Source: Hyphomicrobiales bacterium (GTDB lineage Bacteria > Pseudomonadota > Alphaproteobacteria > Rhizobiales > Xanthobacteraceae). Taken from it: a DNA stretch of 11,876 nucleotides. The notes beneath the pieces are model-generated. The model had not been told where the DNA came from. It saw only the letters and a program-made list of their open reading frames with translations, and did not search any database. Position 1 is the stretch's first letter; every line of letters begins with the position of its first letter. Where the stretch lies: the NCBI GenBank assembly GCA_017304505.1, contig JAFKKQ010000130.1:1-11876 (forward strand). Reading direction: 5' to 3'. This document shows, one piece after another, positions 7,585 through 11,876 of this stretch. Position numbers and translations under genes: made by a program.

Positions 7585-8699
7585 CAGGCTTTCCCCGGAT
7601 GGTTTTCCAGACCGGCATGCGCAACCACCTTGCGCATGACATTGGGAAGCGCCTCCCCATGCAATTGCGCGAGCGGCACCCAGCGCATACCGGCCGGCGC
7701 TTTGCTCCCGGCCGGCACGCTCGCGAGATAGACCGTTTGCTGCAGCGGAAAATGGGTGAAACCGTGCTCGACCACGCCGGGAAGCCTACGCCACTTCGCC
7801 TTGAGCGGGGCATGCCGCAGCACGGCCTCGTCATCGACGTGATGCGTCCAGGCTGTCGACGGCACTTCCGTCATGCCGCCAAGCAAGCCCTTCGCCGGCC
7901 GCGTCCGCACCAGCACATGGCCATCGGAACGCATCACCACGAACGACGCGCCGTAGCGCATCTTGCCTTCGATCTTCGGCGCCTTGCGTGGAAACGTTTC
8001 GGCGTCGCCTCGCACGCGGGCGGCGCAGGCATCGACCCACGGGCAGATGCCGCACGCCGGCTTCTTCGGTGTGCAGACGGTCGCGCCGAGGTCCATCATC
8101 GCCTGGGTGAAATCGCCGAAGCGGCGCGCGGGCATCAAAGCGTCGGCGCGCCGCCGGATTTCGGCCTTCGCCGCCGGCAATGCCGCCTCGACGGCACAGA
8201 GCCGTGCGATCACGCGTTCGATGTTGCCGTCGATGGCGACGGCGCGCCGCTCGAACGCAATGGCCGCGATCGCCGCGGCGGTATAGGCCCCAACACCCGG
8301 CAACGTGCGCAGAGCTTCCTCGCTGTCGGGAAAGCGGCCGCTGTGCTCCACGGACACGACCTTGGCACAGGCGTGCAGGTTGCGCGCCCGCGCGTAATAG
8401 CCAAGCCCGGCCCAGGCTTTCAGCACATCGTCGAGCGGAGCCGCGGCGAGCGATTCGATGTCCGGCCAGCGTTCGAGGAACTTGGCGTAGTAAGGTCCGA
8501 CGGCCTTCACTGTGGTCTGTTGCAGCATGATCTCGGAGAGCCAGACGCGGTAGGGGTCCGCCCGGTCACCCGGCATGGCGCGCCACGGCAAGCGGCGGCG
8601 GTGCCGGTCGTACCAGGCGAGCAGCGCGCCGGGGTCGGGCGCAAGGGTCCCGTCCGGCGCGGCACGCTTTTTCCGGGTTGTGACCCCTGCTACCGTCAT
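7584..8699 (-). CDS. mutY: A/G-specific adenine DNA glycosylase MutY
   Basis: MutY removes adenine mispaired with 8-oxoguanine, starting base-excision repair. From ATG 8699 the protein is 371 residues. It has the catalytic Glu in SEIMLQQT (E56), the helix-hairpin-helix LPGVGAYTAAAI (133-144), the catalytic Asp in AIDGNIERV (D157), and the [4Fe-4S] ligands C209-X6-C216-X2-C219-X5-C225. The C-terminal NUDIX-like domain that reads 8-oxoG follows, with the HGFTHF version (312-317) of the FSH loop. All key residues are present. An in-frame ATG at 8750 would add 17 residues but overlaps the divergent dciA start and lacks conservation-like content, so 8699 is preferred. The start has no clear Shine-Dalgarno and may be leaderless. 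The downstream YjbR-like gene overlaps by one base. Confidence 0.96.
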   Translation of the reverse strand: MTVAGVTTRKKRAAPDGTLAPDPGALLAWYDRHRRRLPWRAMPGDRADPYRVWLSEIMLQQTTVKAVGPYYAKFLERWPDIESLAAAPLDDVLKAWAGLGYYARARNLHACAKVVSVEHSGRFPDSEEALRTLPGVGAYTAAAIAAIAFERRAVAIDGNIERVIARLCAVEAALPAAKAEIRRRADALMPARRFGDFTQAMMDLGATVCTPKKPACGICPWVDACAARVRGDAETFPRKAPKIEGKMRYGASFVVMRSDGHVLVRTRPAKGLLGGMTEVPSTAWTHHVDDEAVLRHAPLKAKWRRLPGVVEHGFTHFPLQQTVYLASVPAGSKAPAGMRWVPLAQLHGEALPNVMRKVVAHAGLENHPGKA

Positions 8700-8705
8700 G
8701 AGCCG

Positions 8706-8713
8706 ACTATAGT
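8706..8713. promoter_or_regulatory. Palindromic -10-like box ACTATAGT between divergent mutY and dciA
   Basis: ACTATAGT is its own reverse complement, so both strands read TATAGT (plus 8708-8713; minus 8711-8706), five of six to TATAAT. Only 29 bp separate the two start codons. Plus-strand transcription would begin near 8720, about 9 nt before the GTG at 8729; minus-strand transcription would begin near 8699, the A of the mutY ATG. No good -35 boxes were seen on either side. Confidence 0.4.
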
Positions 8714-8728
8714 GAGTATGATGCGGCC

Positions 8729-9199
8729 GTGAACAAGCCCCGCCCCACACGCAGGCTCGCCGAACTCGCCTCCGAGTTGCTGGCCGATGCGTTCAAGAAG
8801 CAGGGCTTCGCCTCGACCGAACTGGTGACGCGCTGGCGCGACATCGTCGGCCCCGAGATCGCCGACCACGCCGAGCCGATCAAACTGCAATGGCGGAGGG
8901 TGATGGAGGGCGAGCCGCCCGAGCCGGCAACGCTGGTGCTGCGCGTCGAAGGTCCGGCGGCGCTCGAAATCCAGCACCAATCCAACGTCGTGATCGAACG
9001 GATCAATCGCTTCTTCGGCTGGCATGCCGTCGGGCGGATCGCGCTCCGCCAGGCGCCGCTGTCACGCCGCGCCACCCCCGTGCGTCCGAAGGCCGACGCC
9101 GCCGCAGCGGAGCGCGAGGCGGCCGCGCTCACCGAGGTCGATGACGACGCGCTCCGGATGGCGCTCGGCCGCCTCGGCGCCGCGGTCAAGCGAAACTGA
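8729..9199 (+). CDS. dciA: DUF721 / DciA family protein (replicative helicase loader)
   Basis: The 156-residue protein begins with a basic helix and LAELASELLADAFKKQGFAS, then TRWRDIVGPEIADHAEPIKLQW (about 33-54) and LVLRVEGPAALEIQHQSNVVIERINRFFG (about 69-97), the hallmark segments of DUF721. DUF721 proteins include DciA, which loads the DnaB helicase in most bacteria lacking DnaC. The C-terminal third is an Ala/Arg/Glu-rich linker ending in a short helix (DDDALRMALGRLGAAV), as in other alphaproteobacterial members. The start is GTG 8729; the nearby ATGs at 8718 and 8721 are out of frame, and no good ribosome-binding site is visible, matching a very short leader. It is divergent from mutY and upstream of the dsbA-like gene, an arrangement I recall as conserved in Rhizobiales. 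Confidence 0.85.
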   Translation: MNKPRPTRRLAELASELLADAFKKQGFASTELVTRWRDIVGPEIADHAEPIKLQWRRVMEGEPPEPATLVLRVEGPAALEIQHQSNVVIERINRFFGWHAVGRIALRQAPLSRRATPVRPKADAAAAEREAAALTEVDDDALRMALGRLGAAVKRN

Positions 9200-9270
9200 G
9201 CACGATCCCGAAAAGCTTGCCCTCGGGCTTGACCCGAGGGTGGAACCGGTTTTCGGAAAAGATCATGCTC
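9198..9270. repeat. 73-bp palindromic intergenic element (REP/RPE-like)
   Basis: Three nested arms are visible: outer GAGCACGATC (9198-9207) against GATCATGCTC (9261-9270) with one mismatch that would be G-U in RNA; middle CCGAAAA (9208-9214) against TTTTCGG (9250-9256); and inner CCCTCGGG (9220-9227) against CCCGAGGG (9233-9240) with loop CTTGA. It begins in the last two bases of the dciA stop codon. The consensus of outer and middle arms is familiar to me as a repeat scattered through Bradyrhizobium and Rhodopseudomonas genomes. It probably ends the dciA transcript or stabilises its 3' end. Confidence 0.75.
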
Positions 9271-9381
9271 AAACACCTGACCCATCACGATCAACCGAAC
9301 GTGACTGCACGGCCTTGGCGAACCGGCCCGCCGGTGCCACATTGCGCGCCAATAGCGGTAAAGCCGGATTTGAACCCTTAC

Positions 9382-9385
9382 GGAG
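9382..9385 (+). promoter_or_regulatory. Ribosome-binding site fixing the GTG start of the DsbA-like gene
   Basis: GGAG at 9382-9385 stands 7 nt before GTG 9393. This start places the twin-arginine motif at residues 4-5, where a Tat signal belongs, whereas the frame is open far upstream to 9024 through dciA in another frame. Confidence 0.7.
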
Positions 9386-9392
9386 TATTCAG

Positions 9393-10049
9393 GTGATCAC
9401 ACGTCGGACGTTTCTGGTGGGCACGAGCGCGGCTGCGATTGTTCTGGCGCTCGGCGGCGCCGCGGTATTGCACGACGCCCGACCGGCCACGGCGCAAACC
9501 ATCACCCAAGCCGAACTTCTGGTGCCGCCGCCGCTCGGCGACCGTGTGCTCGGCAAGGACGACGCCCCGGTCACCATTGTCGAATACGCCTCGATGACGT
9601 GTCCGCACTGCGCCCACTTTGCGGAGACCACCTTTCCAGAACTCAAAAAGCAATACATCGACACCGGCAAGGTGCGGTTCATCTTCCGCGAATTCCCGCT
9701 CGATCCGCTCGCCGCCGGCGCGGCGATGCTGGCGCGCTGCGCCGACAAAGACAAATTCTTCCCGATGATCGAGACATTGTTCCAGCTTCAGCGCCAGTGG
9801 GCAGTGGAGAAGCCGATCCCTCATCTGCTGGCCATCGCCAAGCAGGCCGGCTTCAGCGAGCAGAGTTTCAACGCCTGCCTGTCGAACCAGAAGATGCTCG
9901 ACGCCATCCAGGCCGAGCAGAAACGCGCGACCGACAAGTTCGGGGTCAATTCCACCCCGACGATCTTCGTCAACGGCAAGAAGCACGCCGGGGCCGTTTC
10001 GTTCGAGGATCTTGCCAAGACCATCGACCCCCTGCTGACCAAAGGCTGA
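9393..10049 (+). CDS. DsbA-family thiol:disulfide oxidoreductase with Tat signal
   Basis: The 218-residue protein carries TRRTFLVG at residues 3-10, nearly the full twin-arginine consensus, then a hydrophobic stretch and likely cleavage after ATA at 34. The mature part is a thioredoxin fold with insertion: active site C70-P-H-C73 in MTCPHCAHF, a helical domain, and the cis-proline loop STPTIFVNG with P189. Two further cysteines, C116 and C162, may form a structural disulfide. CPHC is the DsbA-type active site, so it probably introduces disulfides in periplasmic proteins; some relatives reduce or isomerise instead. Tat export would mean it folds, or acquires a partner, before crossing. The start GTG 9393 is set by the GGAG 7 nt upstream. 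It lies between dciA and smc. No DsbB partner is visible. Confidence 0.9.
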   Translation: MITRRTFLVGTSAAAIVLALGGAAVLHDARPATAQTITQAELLVPPPLGDRVLGKDDAPVTIVEYASMTCPHCAHFAETTFPELKKQYIDTGKVRFIFREFPLDPLAAGAAMLARCADKDKFFPMIETLFQLQRQWAVEKPIPHLLAIAKQAGFSEQSFNACLSNQKMLDAIQAEQKRATDKFGVNSTPTIFVNGKKHAGAVSFEDLAKTIDPLLTKG

Positions 10050-10384
10050 CTGTCGCGAATCAGTTAGCATCTGCGGACTTGCGGTGACGCATCCCCGGCG
10101 CGAATGAGCCGCGCCGGGCCGGCAGGCGCGCGAAGCGTGACCCGGCGGTCGTCATTCGGCCGTATTCCATTGATTTTCACTGGATTTCTCCGCCGCCTGG
10201 GCGACACAGGCGGGGATAAGTTCGGCTTTCCGTTTGCTGTCTGCGGGCCGCCGATTCATTCTCCGCGCCAATACGGCGGCCTCCATCGCCCAACCTGACC
10301 GGCAGGTTTGCAGGTTCGGGAGTGTCGATTCGCCCGCGTGCGGGCAGCAACCGGGACTAAACGGCAAACTGGAACTCAACGGCA
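10050..10384. other. 335-bp gap before smc: hairpins and GANTC sites, no gene
   Basis: I see no credible gene here. Four stem-loops are visible: 10094-10102 with 10110-10118 (listed separately); CCGCCTG 10193-10199 with CAGGCGG 10207-10213; AACCTG 10292-10297 with CAGGTT 10303-10308, with CAGGTT repeated at 10311-10316; and GCCCG 10332-10336 with CGGGC 10341-10345. GANTC sites lie at 10057, 10253 and 10327. The smc promoter must be here or in dsbA but is not recognisable. The length is unusual for the compact run around it, so a small RNA or a structured smc leader is possible. Confidence 0.5.
10094..10118 (+). terminator. GC-rich hairpin downstream of the DsbA-like gene
   Basis: CCCGGCGCG (10094-10102) pairs perfectly with 10110-10118 around a 7-nt loop, starting 44 nt after the stop codon. 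The stem is very stable, but it is followed by GC-rich sequence instead of a T-run, so intrinsic termination is uncertain. Confidence 0.45.
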
Positions 10385-11876
10385 ATGAAGCTGACGCGCC
10401 TGCGGCTGGTTGGATTTAAGTCCTTCGTCGAACCGACCGATTTCGTGATCGAGCCCGGCCTGACCGGCGTCGTCGGCCCGAACGGCTGCGGCAAGTCGAA
10501 TCTGGTCGAGGCGCTGCGCTGGGTGATGGGCGAGACCTCGCATAAATCCATGCGCGCGTCCGAAATGGACGACGTGATCTTTGCCGGCAACAACAACCGG
10601 CCGCCGCGCAACACCGCCGAAGTCGCAATCCAGATCGACAACTCGACGCACGAAGCGCCGTCGGCGTTCAACGAGCACGAGAGCCTCGATGTGACGCGCC
10701 GGATCGAGCGCGAGAAGGGCTCGACCTATCGCATCAACGGCGGCGAGGTGCGCGCGCGCGATGTGATGACCCTGTTTGCGGATGCTTCGACCGGCTCGCG
10801 CTCGCCGGCGCTCGTCCACCAGGGCCGCATCGGCGAGATCATCCAGGCCAAGCCCGAGCAGCGCCGCCGCGTGCTGGAAGAAGCCGCAGGCATTTCCGGC
10901 TTGCACGCCCGCCGCCACGAGGCCGAATTGCGCTTGAAGGCTGCTGAAAGCAATCTGGTGCGCGTCGAGGATGTGGTCAAGCAACTCGCGGGCCAGATCG
11001 ACGCGCTCAAGCGCCAGGCGCGGCAGGCGATCCGCTATCGCAACATTTCCGCCGAGGTCCGCAAGGTCGAGGCCACGCTTTATCATTTGCGCTGGCTCGC
11101 CTCCAACGCCGAGGCGGCCGAGGCCGACCGCGCCAAGGATTTGAGCGTGCGGGCCGTCGCCGAAGCGACCATCGCCCAGACCGAAGCAGGCAAGAGCCGC
11201 GAGGCATCGGCCGTCGCGGTGCCGCCGCTGCGCGATGCCGAAGCGCGCGCCGCCGCCGCCTTGCAGCGTCTCGTCATTGCCCGCGACACGCTCGATGCCG
11301 AAGAAACGCGGGCGCGCGAGCGGCTGGCCGAGTTGGACCGCCGGCTGGCGCAGTTCGAGGCCGACGTCGCGCGCGAACATGCCCTGGTCGCCGACGCCGA
11401 GACCGCGCTCACGCAACTCGCCCAGGAAGAAGAAACACTGAAGGCCGAAGCGCAGGCCAGCGCCGAGCGCCGCTCCGGCGTCGACGCGCGCGCGGCCGAA
11501 GCCGATGCCGTTGTCGGCGAAGCCGAAAAGACCTTCGGCGAGTTGACCGGAGCGCTGGCCGACCTCACGGCCAAGCACAATCAGTTCACACGCACCGCGC
11601 GCGAGCAAGGCGAACGCATCGCGCGCATGGAAAGCGAGCTGACCAACATCGAAGCCGGCCTTTCGGCTGCTTCTGAAAGCCGCCCCGATCTTGCCGCGCT
11701 GGCCACTTCGCTCGAAACCGCGCAGGCGGCGGTGGTGCAGGCCGAACAGGCTGCGTTGGCGGCGGAGGGTGTGCACGTCAATGCACGCCGCAATCTCGAC
11801 GCCGCCCGTTTGCCGCTCACCGAAGCCGAACGCGCGGTGCAGCGCCTCGACACCGAAGCCAAGACCTTGATGAAGC
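10385..11876 (+). CDS. smc: Chromosome segregation protein SMC (N-terminal 497 residues; 3' end outside window)
   Basis: SMC dimers with ScpA/ScpB organise and separate sister chromosomes through ATP-driven loop extrusion. ATG 10385 opens a frame without stop to the window end. The N-terminal ATPase head is clear: MKLTRLRLVGFKSF, Walker A GPNGCGKSN (31-39), and the Q-loop region HQGRIGEII (Q146) followed by EEAAGISGL. From about residue 175 the chain is a long Ala/Glu/Arg-rich heptad coiled coil as expected for the first arm. The hinge, the second arm and the C-terminal head with signature motif and Walker B are beyond the window; full-length proteins have about 1150 residues. The start fits the conserved MKLTRLRL beginning; only a weak GGAA 10 nt upstream is seen. 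It follows the dsbA-like gene after 335 bp. Confidence 0.96.
   Translation, partial: MKLTRLRLVGFKSFVEPTDFVIEPGLTGVVGPNGCGKSNLVEALRWVMGETSHKSMRASEMDDVIFAGNNNRPPRNTAEVAIQIDNSTHEAPSAFNEHESLDVTRRIEREKGSTYRINGGEVRARDVMTLFADASTGSRSPALVHQGRIGEIIQAKPEQRRRVLEEAAGISGLHARRHEAELRLKAAESNLVRVEDVVKQLAGQIDALKRQARQAIRYRNISAEVRKVEATLYHLRWLASNAEAAEADRAKDLSVRAVAEATIAQTEAGKSREASAVAVPPLRDAEARAAAALQRLVIARDTLDAEETRARERLAELDRRLAQFEADVAREHALVADAETALTQLAQEEETLKAEAQASAERRSGVDARAAEADAVVGEAEKTFGELTGALADLTAKHNQFTRTAREQGERIARMESELTNIEAGLSAASESRPDLAALATSLETAQAAVVQAEQAALAAEGVHVNARRNLDAARLPLTEAERAVQRLDTEAKTLMK

Noticed and set aside
8700..8750. Longer MutY start at ATG 8750
   Set aside because: It would overlap the dciA start and the added residues do not resemble MutY; the family begins near residues 20-30 of the shorter form.
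9024..9392. Upstream extension of the DsbA-like frame into dciA and the repeat
   Set aside because: The extension is out of frame with dciA, crosses the palindromic repeat and would bury the Tat leader; GTG 9393 has its own ribosome-binding site.
10104..10298. 64-codon open frame in the dsbA-smc gap
   Set aside because: It has no ribosome-binding site, starts within the loop of a hairpin and shows no plausible protein features.
10376..11776. Long antisense open frame of 466 codons opposite smc
   Set aside because: It lies opposite an unmistakable SMC head and coiled coil; its composition is the mirror of Ala/Glu/Arg-rich coding DNA in a GC-rich genome and it shows no domain I recognise.

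Overview
The window reads as chromosome of a GC-rich alphaproteobacterium, most likely Hyphomicrobiales (Rhizobiales) near the Xanthobacteraceae/Bradyrhizobium group. Reasons: a full-length CcrM-type GANTC methyltransferase, the gene run mutY - dciA (DUF721) - dsbA-like - smc, a Bug/TctC solute-binding protein, strong G/C third-position bias, and a 73-bp palindromic intergenic element of a kind I recall as common in Bradyrhizobium-like genomes. The species cannot be named from sequence alone. Nothing suggests plasmid, phage, IS or CRISPR.

Layout. (1) 2-613, minus: 5' part of a ypfJ-type zinc metallopeptidase, cut by the window edge. (2) 614-858: divergent promoter region. (3) 859-2004, plus: ccrM, then 2084-2650, plus: a six-helix HdeD/DUF308 membrane protein. 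(4) 2651-7257: an accessory, catabolism-flavoured block made of an SMP-30/gluconolactonase-like hydrolase (minus), a two-domain VOC protein (plus), a Bug periplasmic binding protein and a RidA-family protein (minus, same operon), and a LigI-like amidohydrolase (plus). (5) 7258-8699, minus: YjbR/MmcQ-like protein translationally coupled behind mutY. (6) 8729-10049, plus: dciA and a Tat-exported DsbA-like thiol oxidoreductase. (7) 10385-11876, plus: the first 497 codons of smc, cut by the window edge.

How it fits together. Regions 3 and 5-7 are chromosome-maintenance genes: cell-cycle DNA methylation, oxidised-guanine repair, helicase loading and chromosome segregation. Region 4 could supply uptake and hydrolysis of a small carboxylated or lactone-type compound. 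Its substrate cannot be read from sequence, and no permease or regulator gene is present.

The strongest signal outside the genes is the distribution of GANTC, the site methylated by CcrM. By eye I find about 17 in the window, of which about 12 lie in the roughly 12% that is non-coding. Five cluster at the 5' end of ccrM itself (three within 18 bp directly before its start codon). Four lie in one perfect 33-bp hairpin after the hdeD-like gene. Three lie upstream of smc. Other notable sites are a palindromic -10-like box between the divergent mutY and dciA starts, and an 8-8-8 dyad in the ridA/amidohydrolase divergent promoter. I see no evidence of a wholly new multi-gene system; the GANTC arrangement is the best lead.
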